Assembly (NCBI GenBank): GCA_011050015.1
Contig: DRGP01000238.1
Span: forward strand, 1-35,596
DNA length: 35,596 bases
From: Leeuwenhoekiella sp.
Lineage (GTDB): Bacteria > Bacteroidota > Bacteroidia > Flavobacteriales > Flavobacteriaceae
Reading direction: 5' to 3'
Shown here in pieces: positions 1-6,437 of this stretch. The notes below the pieces were generated by a model. That model was not told where the DNA came from. It saw only the letters and a program-made list of their open reading frames with translations, and searched no databases. Position 1 is the first letter of the stretch. Each line of letters begins with the position of its first letter. A program made the position numbers and the translations under genes.

Positions 1-2
1 CA

Positions 3-113
3 AAATATTATCAGGATAAATCGTACAAATATATAGGTGCTTCTTGGTTTACGCGGAAATATCTGGAGCAGGAAACACAAAATGTGGTGCGTTATCTGGA
101 TGCAGATGATTAA
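3..113 (+). pseudogene. Fragment of alpha/beta hydrolase (internal part), truncated by window edge and by an inverted join
   Basis: An open frame enters from the window edge and ends at TAA 111-113, giving 36 residues. It contains YKYIGASWFTRKYLEQETQN and ends RYLDADD. From memory, this resembles the stretch that follows the APQAPS region in flavobacterial phospholipase/carboxylesterase-type alpha/beta hydrolases; I have not aligned it. The N-terminus of the same kind of protein is encoded just to the right on the opposite strand (249 down to about 112). The final residues DD and the stop are probably produced by the join rather than by the native gene. Alternatively, this is the true C-terminus of an unrelated upstream gene. 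Confidence 0.5.
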
Positions 114-249
114 AATAAGTGATGAAATATTCACTCAGATAACCGATTCCATGGCAGATCAGCCAGATATTCCGGGTTTTTCCGGAATACGTATTCAGCG
201 TGGAGTAGGTATTTGTAGCTTGGTAGTTAACTTGTTTTTCGAGCGGCAT
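49..249 (-). pseudogene. N-terminal fragment of alpha/beta hydrolase (phospholipase/carboxylesterase-like)
   Basis: The minus-strand frame starts at ATG 249 with MPLEKQVNYQATNTYSTLNT and continues through NIWLICHGIGYLSEYF. This matches the first strand and oxyanion-hole HG motif of small alpha/beta hydrolases. The family-like part runs to about YFNHL (near 112); the last 20 or so residues to the stop at 49 read through the complement of the + strand fragment and are probably not native. The catalytic Ser, Asp and His regions are absent. It is divergent from the menaquinone operon, about 107 bases away. The sequence as given cannot encode a full enzyme. Confidence 0.55.
99..112. other. Inferred inversion or chimera breakpoint
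   Basis: Two parts of what appears to be one hydrolase gene face each other and meet here. The minus strand gives residues 1 to about 44, and the plus strand gives a later segment. The sequence CTGGATGCAGATG (96-108) may be a short microhomology at the join, because LDAD on one strand and HLHP on the other both look family-like there. A head-to-head join of this kind arises from a small genomic inversion or from a template-switch chimera near a contig end. Confidence 0.45.
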
Positions 250-264
250 AGGTAAATAGGATTT

Positions 265-300
265 GTATCTTTACAAAGTAAAGAAATTCAACAAAGATAC
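265..300. promoter_or_regulatory. Divergent -7-like boxes forming an inverted repeat
   Basis: GTATCTTT (265-272) and AAAGATAC (293-300) are perfect inverted repeats 20 bases apart. Read outward they give TATCTTTA on the + strand and TATCTTTG on the - strand. The latter fits the Bacteroidetes TAnnTTTG -7 consensus exactly and the former differs at one base. They would drive the menaquinone operon to the right and the hydrolase to the left. CTTTAC-AAA-GTAAAG (269-283) lies between. No good TTG -33 element was seen at the expected distance for either. Confidence 0.35.
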
Positions 301-355
301 CGTACTGCGCACGCTGCGGTAAGGCTTAAATCGTATATTTTACAGAAAAACCACT

Positions 356-784
356 ATGATAAAAAGGTCAAAATCTGAAATCCTTTCGGCTTGCGCCAAA
401 CTGTGCAAAAACACTTTAATGGAAACCCTGGCCATCGAATTTATAGATGTGGGCGATGATTACCTGACGGCTAAAATGCCGGTAACGTCACGCGTACACC
501 AACCCGATGGTGTGCTGCACGGCGGGGCAACGGTCGCTCTGGCCGAAAGTGTGGGCAGCGCGGCCAGTTACATTTTTCTGGATACCGAAAAAGTGATGGT
601 TCGCGGTATAGAAATCGCTGCCAATCACCTTAAAAGTGTTACAGGGGGCGATGTGTTTGCAAAAGCTACTTTTTTACATAAAGGAAGAACAACCCAAGTG
701 TGGGACATACGGATCACCAACCCGGCGGGCGAGCTTGTTTCTTTTGTAAAACTAACCACTATTTCCCTTCCTAAAAAACCGTAA
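356..784 (+). CDS. Hotdog-fold thioesterase, PaaI/YbgC-like, candidate DHNA-CoA thioesterase
   Basis: This 142-residue single-domain hotdog protein probably hydrolyses an acyl-CoA thioester in the cytoplasm. The signature HGGATVALAESVGSAAS contains the catalytic-site Glu (LAE) and the HGG loop of the PaaI/4-hydroxybenzoyl-CoA thioesterase II group. Length is normal for the family. Its stop overlaps the menF start by one base (TAATG at 782-786), so it is translationally coupled as first gene of a menaquinone operon. That context suggests it hydrolyses 1,4-dihydroxy-2-naphthoyl-CoA (the MenI step), but the substrate is inference only. The start is ATG 356. Confidence 0.88.
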   Translation: MIKRSKSEILSACAKLCKNTLMETLAIEFIDVGDDYLTAKMPVTSRVHQPDGVLHGGATVALAESVGSAASYIFLDTEKVMVRGIEIAANHLKSVTGGDVFAKATFLHKGRTTQVWDIRITNPAGELVSFVKLTTISLPKKP

Positions 785-1902
785 TGACAGCGACCGATTT
801 ATTTCAGCGGCTTGCCACCCAGTATGCGATGCGCCTTCCTTTTGTGGTCTATAAAAAACCAAAAAAAAATAAGATAAGGGTCATTTTTCAGAATGATACA
901 AGGCTACATGTAGTGGATACTTTTGAGGAAAGCGGATTTATATTCGCTCCTTACGCCCAGCATGAAAAACGCGTGCTCATTCCCGGAAAACCTCTGGAAG
1001 TAGCTTTTGATTTTTTACCAGAAAACACTGATTTTAAGCCAGAATTGGCAATTTTTGAGGAGGAAAGACAGAAACATATTGAACACGTTGAACAGGCTAT
1101 AGATTCCATAAAGAATTCGGGTTTACAAAAAGTGGTACTTTCACGCAAGCAATGGGCAACAACCACAAAAGATCCGTTGCGTCTTTTCAAAAACTTGGTT
1201 ACGGAATATCCTGATGCCTTCACCTATTTATTTTTTCATCCGGAAATTGGTATTTGGCTCGGCGCTACACCAGAAACACTCCTACAGGTAAACGGACTTC
1301 GTTTTAAGACTATGGCGCTGGCAGGTACGCAGGCTTTTCAGGAAAATCAAGAAGTTGTATGGGGTGAAAAAGAAGAACAAGAACAGCAACTCGTTGTAGA
1401 TGATATTGTTCAAAATCTCGAAACTTTCAATATAAAGAACCTAAAAGTTGCTGATCGCGAAACCACCCGCGCAGGTAATGTGCTCCATTTACGTACGATT
1501 ATTACAGGAATTATGCAGGCAGCTACCGATCAGCTGGAAAAAATTGTTAATGCACTACATCCCACGCCCGCCGTCTGTGGGCTGCCACGTGAATTGGCCG
1601 CGGCATTCATAAAAAATCATGAGGGCTATGACCGCGAATTTTATACCGGCTTTCTGGGTGAACTCAATCTGGAAGAAGAGCAGTACCGCTCCAGTAACCG
1701 GCGGAATACTGAGAACCTGGCCTATAAAAGTATAAAAAAATCGACCGATTTATATGTAAACCTACGTTGTATGCAATATACTGATAAGGAGGTACAAATT
1801 TATGTAGGTGGCGGGATCACCCGCGATTCGGTGGCAGAAAAAGAATGGGAAGAAACCGTAGCAAAGGCACAAACCATGCTGCGCGTACTCTCAAAAAGCT
1901 AG
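784..1902 (+). CDS. menF: Isochorismate synthase
   Basis: A 372-residue chorismate-binding enzyme that converts chorismate to isochorismate, the first committed step of menaquinone synthesis. The C-terminal chorismate-binding fold is clear: LQKVVLSRKQ carries the catalytic-base Lys region, then MALAGTQ, LHPTPAVCGLPRE, and YDREFYTGFLGE near the Mg site, ending with the YVGGGIT strand. The length suits MenF/EntC-type synthases. EntC (siderophore) proteins share these motifs, but the next gene is menD, which makes MenF the better reading. It overlaps the thioesterase stop by one base and is followed by menD after 20 bases. Confidence 0.94.
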   Translation: MTATDLFQRLATQYAMRLPFVVYKKPKKNKIRVIFQNDTRLHVVDTFEESGFIFAPYAQHEKRVLIPGKPLEVAFDFLPENTDFKPELAIFEEERQKHIEHVEQAIDSIKNSGLQKVVLSRKQWATTTKDPLRLFKNLVTEYPDAFTYLFFHPEIGIWLGATPETLLQVNGLRFKTMALAGTQAFQENQEVVWGEKEEQEQQLVVDDIVQNLETFNIKNLKVADRETTRAGNVLHLRTIITGIMQAATDQLEKIVNALHPTPAVCGLPRELAAAFIKNHEGYDREFYTGFLGELNLEEEQYRSSNRRNTENLAYKSIKKSTDLYVNLRCMQYTDKEVQIYVGGGITRDSVAEKEWEETVAKAQTMLRVLSKS

Positions 1903-1922
1903 GCAAATCGTACTTTTGCGCC

Positions 1923-3638
1923 ATGAACTATTCTTCAATTCCTGTTGCACAATCTGTAGTCTCCCTATGCCTCAGCAAAGGCATAGACCACGTCGTCATC
2001 TCACCGGGGTCGCGCAATGCGCCGCTCACCATCGGTTTTAGCCACGACCCAGATATCAAAGCTTTCAGCATAGTAGATGAACGCTGCGCCGCTTTTTTTG
2101 CTCTTGGGCTTGCACAACAATTGCAACGGCCGGTAGCACTTTGTTGCACTTCAGGGAGCGCGTTACTTAATTACTATCCCGCAATCGCGGAAGCGTTTTA
2201 CAGCGATATTCCACTGGTAGTACTTTCGGCCGATAGGCCTATTGAACGCATAGATATTGGTGATGGGCAGACTATCAGACAGCGCGAAGTTTACAAAAAC
2301 CACATTTTATATTCTGCCAATTTATATTCTGAACTTGTTCTGGAAGAAACAACGGCAGATCAAAAATTGCTACAAAAACAACGGGAGGCGACGACCCACA
2401 ATCAGCAGGAAATCAATAAAGCGCTCAATACCGCAATAGAGCAACAAGGACCGGTACATGTGAATATTCCGTTTTATGAGCCCCTTTATAAAATAACCAC
2501 AACGGCCCAGCCAGCGCCCATAATGGTTGCTCCCAAATATAAAAAAGAAGATTTAAGCGCTGAAGAATTACTTCCTTTTGCCAAGATATGGAACGAATCC
2601 CAAAGAAAAATCGTGCTTGTGGGTGTGCTGCAACCTAATAGTGTTGAAAAACAACTGCTGGAAACCTTAGCCGGCGATCCCAGTGTGCTCGTTTTTACAG
2701 AAACCACCTCAAACCTGCACCATCCAGCTTTTTTTACACGCATCGATAATTTAATAGGAAGCCTCCAAAATCAGGGTTTTAACCAGTTACAGCCCGATTT
2801 GCTAGTAACCTTTGGTGGAATGGTCATTTCAAAAAAAATCAAGGCTTTTCTCAGAAATTATCAACCCCGGCAGCACTGGCACATCGATCCTAAAAAAGCT
2901 TACGATACATATTTTTGTCTAAACCGGCATTTTGAAGTTTCTGCCAATACCTTTTGGAAAACATTTTTACCGCTTACAAAAATCCAGGAAAGCAGTTACT
3001 TTGATACCTGGAATGCGGTAAAATTACATCGCGATCAAAAACATGAAACTTATCTCAAAGAAATGCAATGGTGCGACTTTAAGGCCTTTCAAACAATTTT
3101 AGGATGCATTCCACAAGAAAGCATGTTGCAACTGGGCAATAGTTCTACGGTACGCTATGTGCAGCTTTTTGACATTGATAAATCGCTTCAAGTGTACTGT
3201 AACCGGGGTACGAGCGGAATAGATGGAAGCACATCTACAGCCATTGGCGCCGCCATGGGAAGTGGCCAGCCCACAACCTTGATCAGTGGAGATCTCAGTT
3301 TTTTTTACGATAGCAATGCCTTATGGAACCGTTATATTCCGAAAAATTTTAAAATTATCGTTATAAATAATGGGGGGGGGGGGATTTTTAGGATTTTACC
3401 TGGAAACAAGGATACGGAAGAATTTACCAATTTCTTTGAAACCCCGCATGAGCTATCGGCGAGACATCTTGCAGAAATGTATAACTTCAATTATTATCGG
3501 GCTACAGATTCTGTTATTTTAAAGGAAAAACTTGAGCTTTTTTATTCAAAAAATGATAAACCGTCGCTTTTGGAAATCAGCACACCCAGAATGATAAATG
3601 ATCAGGTTTTGCTCCATTATTTTGAATTTATTCGTTGA
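1923..3638 (+). CDS. menD: 2-succinyl-5-enolpyruvyl-6-hydroxy-3-cyclohexene-1-carboxylate synthase
   Basis: A ThDP-dependent enzyme of 571 residues that joins isochorismate and 2-oxoglutarate. Visible motifs are SPGSRNAPLT near residue 28, DERCAAFFALGLA with the cofactor-activating Glu at about 53, TSGSALLNYYPAIAEAFYSD, GIDGSTSTAIGAA, GDLSFFYDSNAL (metal/ThDP binding) and NNGGGGIFRILPG. ATG 1923 is chosen because it opens directly on conserved sequence; the frame is open back to 1845, but that would overlap menF. Residues 484-487 (GGGG) are all encoded by GGG, giving 12 consecutive G at 3372-3383, a slippage- and sequencing-prone tract. The frame as given is intact. Confidence 0.95.
   Translation: MNYSSIPVAQSVVSLCLSKGIDHVVISPGSRNAPLTIGFSHDPDIKAFSIVDERCAAFFALGLAQQLQRPVALCCTSGSALLNYYPAIAEAFYSDIPLVVLSADRPIERIDIGDGQTIRQREVYKNHILYSANLYSELVLEETTADQKLLQKQREATTHNQQEINKALNTAIEQQGPVHVNIPFYEPLYKITTTAQPAPIMVAPKYKKEDLSAEELLPFAKIWNESQRKIVLVGVLQPNSVEKQLLETLAGDPSVLVFTETTSNLHHPAFFTRIDNLIGSLQNQGFNQLQPDLLVTFGGMVISKKIKAFLRNYQPRQHWHIDPKKAYDTYFCLNRHFEVSANTFWKTFLPLTKIQESSYFDTWNAVKLHRDQKHETYLKEMQWCDFKAFQTILGCIPQESMLQLGNSSTVRYVQLFDIDKSLQVYCNRGTSGIDGSTSTAIGAAMGSGQPTTLISGDLSFFYDSNALWNRYIPKNFKIIVINNGGGGIFRILPGNKDTEEFTNFFETPHELSARHLAEMYNFNYYRATDSVILKEKLELFYSKNDKPSLLEISTPRMINDQVLLHYFEFIR
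3372..3383 (+). repeat. G12 homopolymer inside menD
   Basis: Twelve G in a row encode four Gly in the conserved NNGGGGIF motif of MenD. The amino acids are expected for the family, but using GGG four times is not required. A one-base change would frameshift the last 90 or so residues. Confidence 0.95.
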
Positions 3639-3709
3639 TTTTTAGGAGGAATTGATTAATTATCTATATTAATTGCCTAATTTTAAATAAATTAACCTAA
3701 ATCTTAACT

Positions 3710-4051
3710 ATGAGCAAGAGAGATGATTTAATAGCTAAATATGCTAAGGACTTTGAAGAAAAACTAAATATGGATCCAGATATGGGGTTACTTACTAAAG
3801 TCACGATAGGTTGTGGCCCATCCATATATAATCAAGATGCAGAAACGGTTTCCGCTTCAAGTAAAGATGAACTGGCAACCTTAAAAAAGAATTTTCTGAT
3901 CAAGAAATTAGGATTGACAGATGGACCGAAGTTAATGGAGGGCATTGAAAAAGTGATGGAGCAATACGGGAAATCCAATAGGAATAAATACCGACCTGTG
4001 GTCTATTATCTACTTACCAAGCATTTTAAAAAAGAGGCTGTTTATGCTTAA
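3710..4051 (+). CDS. DUF2853 family protein
   Basis: A small soluble protein of 113 residues, function unknown. It is predicted mostly helical and acidic at the N-terminus, with MSKRDDLIAKYAKDFEEKL, the motif VTIGCGPSIYN, and a C-terminal YRPVVYYLLTKHF segment that I recognise as DUF2853. There is no signal peptide or membrane segment. It lies 71 bases downstream of menD on the same strand and is followed at once by an intrinsic terminator, so it may be the last gene of the menaquinone transcript or have its own promoter in the AT-rich gap. No role in menaquinone synthesis is implied by sequence. Confidence 0.8.
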   Translation: MSKRDDLIAKYAKDFEEKLNMDPDMGLLTKVTIGCGPSIYNQDAETVSASSKDELATLKKNFLIKKLGLTDGPKLMEGIEKVMEQYGKSNRNKYRPVVYYLLTKHFKKEAVYA

Positions 4052-4076
4052 AATCGGTTTTTTTTGAATGAATTTT

Positions 4077-4105
4077 GACCATTATTCTTTTAATGGTCTT
4101 TTTTT
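4077..4105 (+). terminator. Rho-independent terminator after DUF2853 gene
   Basis: GACCATTA (4077-4084) pairs perfectly with TAATGGTC (4091-4098) around a TTCTTT loop and is followed by seven T. It separates the menF-menD-DUF2853 unit from the cvfB-menB unit. Confidence 0.8.
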
Positions 4106-4192
4106 ATTTCAAAACATAACGATTCGCTTCTTGTTTTGATGAAAAGAACTTTTTTTAAACACAGCAGATGTACAAAGTTGTAGCAGGTTGCT

Positions 4193-4200
4193 TAATTTTG
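4193..4200 (+). promoter_or_regulatory. Predicted -7 element of the cvfB-menB unit
   Basis: TAATTTTG fits the Bacteroidetes TAnnTTTG consensus and lies 20 bases before ATG 4221, which would give a leader of roughly 14 bases. A TTG at 4178-4180 is closer than the usual -33 spacing. The position favours ATG 4221 over the in-frame TTG at 4188. Confidence 0.4.
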
Positions 4201-4220
4201 TGCTAAATATTCAACAATTT

Positions 4221-5060
4221 ATGCTAGAAATAGGTGCTTACCATAAGATGATTATAGACCGTGACATGAGTCCGGGGCTTTATCTACGCAATGAAGAGGA
4301 CGACGAGGTCCTGCTACCGGGCAAATATGCCCCAGCAAATTTTGAGCTTGAAGACCCTATTGATGTCTTTGTCTATCTGGATAATGAAGAACGCCCGGTC
4401 GCGACAACGTTAAAACCTTTTATTGAGAAAGATAGTTTTGCCTTTTTGCGCTGCACTGAGGTTACTGGTATAGGTGCCTTTGTAGATTGGGGAATTGACA
4501 AGGAATTGCTTGTTCCCTACAGCAACCAGATGACAACCATGAAAGCGGATGAATCCTATGTGGTTTATATGTACCTGGATGAAAAGTCAGGCAGGCTCGT
4601 GGGTTCTACTAAAACGCCACAATTTACCCACAATGAAGATATAGAGGTTAAAAAATTTGATAAAGTAGATCTTTTGGTTTCCCATTATTCTGATCACGGT
4701 GCCAATGTAATTATCAATGGAAAATACATGGGGCTGGTCTTTAAAGATGCCATTTTTGAAGATCTGCGTGTCGGAGATCAGCTTCCCGGCTATATAAAAT
4801 GGGTGCGTGATGATAATAAAATTGATGTTGTGCTGCAACCGGAAGGCTATAAAGGCATAGAGCCCAATGCAAAGTACATCATGGAAGAACTGCAGGCCAA
4901 TGATGGCCAACTCATGCTCAGCGATAAAAGCAGTCCAGAAGCTATACAAGCGCAGTTAGGCATCAGTAAAAAGAGTTTTAAAAAGGCAATAGGAGTGTTG
5001 TACAAAGAACGGCATATCGTGATCGAAAAAGACAGCATCCATTTAACCTCAAAACAATAA
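4221..5060 (+). CDS. CvfB-like S1-domain RNA-binding protein
   Basis: A 279-residue cytoplasmic protein of the CvfB family, often labelled a GntR-type regulator in Bacteroidetes. Tandem S1-like OB folds are suggested by LRCTEVTGIGAFVDWGIDKE followed by LLVPYSNQM, and by GDQLPGYIKWVRDDNKIDVVL. The C-terminal 50 or so residues (QLGISKKSFKKAIGVLYKER) form a winged-helix-like module. CvfB proteins bind RNA and act post-transcriptionally in Gram-positive bacteria; the target here is unknown. The stop is one base before the menB ATG, so the two are tightly co-translated. ATG 4221 is preferred to TTG 4188 on promoter position and family start. Confidence 0.85.
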   Translation: MLEIGAYHKMIIDRDMSPGLYLRNEEDDEVLLPGKYAPANFELEDPIDVFVYLDNEERPVATTLKPFIEKDSFAFLRCTEVTGIGAFVDWGIDKELLVPYSNQMTTMKADESYVVYMYLDEKSGRLVGSTKTPQFTHNEDIEVKKFDKVDLLVSHYSDHGANVIINGKYMGLVFKDAIFEDLRVGDQLPGYIKWVRDDNKIDVVLQPEGYKGIEPNAKYIMEELQANDGQLMLSDKSSPEAIQAQLGISKKSFKKAIGVLYKERHIVIEKDSIHLTSKQ

Positions 5061-5061
5061 T

Positions 5062-5901
5062 ATGCAGCAACCAGAGTGGCAGACCGCGCTAACATTTGAA
5101 GATATTACCTATAAAAAGTCCAATGGAGTAGCACGTATCGCCTTCAACAGGCCAGAGGTGCGGAACGCATTTAGACCAAAAACAACCAGCGAACTTCTCA
5201 AGGCCTTTCATGATGCGCAGGAAGACATCAGCATAGGGGTGATCTTGCTTACTGCGGAAGGTCCCTCGCCCAAAGATGGCGTGTATAGCTTTTGCAGCGG
5301 CGGTGATCAGAAAGCACGTGGCGATCAAGGCTATGTGGGTGATGATGGGTATCACCGGTTAAATATTCTGGATGTGCAGCGGCTTATCCGTTTTATGCCC
5401 AAAGCGGTAATCGCCGTCGTACCAGGCTGGGCAGTGGGCGGTGGTCATAGCCTGCACGTGGTATGTGACCTTACACTTGCCAGCAAAGAACATGCGATCT
5501 TTAAACAAACCGATGCAGATGTGACAAGTTTTGATGGTGGTTATGGTTCTGCATATCTCGCAAAAATGGTGGGACAAAAAAAAGCACGTGAAATTTTCTT
5601 TCTGGGCCGAAATTATTCCGCGCAGGAAGCTTTTGATATGGGAATGGTCAATGCCGTGATACCGCACAAAGAACTGGAAGCTACGGCCTACGAATGGGCA
5701 CAGGAGATTTTACAGAAATCGCCCATTTCCATAAAAATGCTCAAATTCAGCATGAACCTTACCGATGACGGACTCGTAGGACAACAGGTTTTTGCCGGGG
5801 AAGCGACTCGCTTGGCATATATGACCGATGAGGCCAAAGAAGGACGCAACGCCTTTCTGGAAAAACGCAAGCCCAACTTTGATAAAAAATGGCTGCCCTA
5901 A
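5062..5901 (+). CDS. menB: 1,4-dihydroxy-2-naphthoyl-CoA synthase
   Basis: A crotonase-fold enzyme of 279 residues that closes the second ring of the menaquinone head group from o-succinylbenzoyl-CoA. Seen are FCSGGDQKARG (oxyanion hole and MenB signature), GWAVGGGHSLHVVCDLTLAS, QTDADVTSFDGGYGSAYLA, GQKKAREIFFLGR and the C-terminal NFDKKWLP tail. The residue after QT is Asp (about 151), where the E. coli-type enzyme has Gly and uses bicarbonate; Asp marks the bicarbonate-independent class, as in the mycobacterial enzyme. Its partner gene is the CvfB-like protein one base upstream. menA, menC and menE are not in the window. Confidence 0.96.
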   Translation: MQQPEWQTALTFEDITYKKSNGVARIAFNRPEVRNAFRPKTTSELLKAFHDAQEDISIGVILLTAEGPSPKDGVYSFCSGGDQKARGDQGYVGDDGYHRLNILDVQRLIRFMPKAVIAVVPGWAVGGGHSLHVVCDLTLASKEHAIFKQTDADVTSFDGGYGSAYLAKMVGQKKAREIFFLGRNYSAQEAFDMGMVNAVIPHKELEATAYEWAQEILQKSPISIKMLKFSMNLTDDGLVGQQVFAGEATRLAYMTDEAKEGRNAFLEKRKPNFDKKWLP

Positions 5902-5921
5902 TCGCATATTAAAAGAAAACT

Positions 5922-6437
5922 TTGGAAAGCATTTTTAAAAATGAACAGATTGCACTTGACGACCTGCCCAGATATGAGACGCTCGTGTTTACGTCCGTTT
6001 CTACAAAACATCTAACGAAGTCACTCCTTAATATGGGCATTTGGTTAGTCGTGCTGGCGATAGGTCTTTCCGTTTGGTTTTTATATAATCCACAGGATGT
6101 AGTGCTATATATTGCCGCGGCTGTACTTTTATTTTTTGGTTTTCAGTGCTTTTTGATCTTTAAGAAACAGGCTTGTTATGGTTATGCGCTGCGCGAAAGG
6201 GACATCGCCTTTAAGCGCGGTTATATCTTCCGGAAAACCACCGTTATTCCTTTTAACCGTATTCAGCATGTCTCCACCGCTCAGGGAGTTCTTGACAAAC
6301 TGTTGCATATCGTGACGCTACAAATCTTTACAGCTGGGGGTAGCGGTAGCGATATCAATATTCCCGGTCTGCAACCAGAACGCGCAGCTGCAATCAAGGA
6401 AGCACTTGTACAAAAAGTAGATGATGCCCAGGAATAG
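5922..6437 (+). CDS. Membrane PH-domain protein, YdbS-like
   Basis: A 171-residue inner-membrane protein with two transmembrane helices at about residues 37-56 and 62-82, followed by one bacterial PH (bPH2) domain containing the typical FKRGYIFRKTTVIPFNRIQH strand-turn and IPGLQPERAAAIKEAL helix. The start is TTG 5922: the upstream frame is closed by TAA at 5910-5912 and no in-frame ATG precedes the first helix. It overlaps the next gene by 17 bases. YdbS/YdbT pairs are widespread and poorly understood; in Bacillus the pair relates to resistance to membrane-acting compounds. Confidence 0.85.
   Translation: MESIFKNEQIALDDLPRYETLVFTSVSTKHLTKSLLNMGIWLVVLAIGLSVWFLYNPQDVVLYIAAAVLLFFGFQCFLIFKKQACYGYALRERDIAFKRGYIFRKTTVIPFNRIQHVSTAQGVLDKLLHIVTLQIFTAGGSGSDINIPGLQPERAAAIKEALVQKVDDAQE

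Noticed and set aside
1845-1922. 26-codon upstream extension of menD
   Set aside because: It lies within the end of menF in another frame, and ATG 1923 opens directly on conserved MenD sequence.
4188-4220. TTG start 11 codons upstream for the CvfB-like protein
   Set aside because: It falls before the predicted -7 box, and the family start fits ATG 4221.
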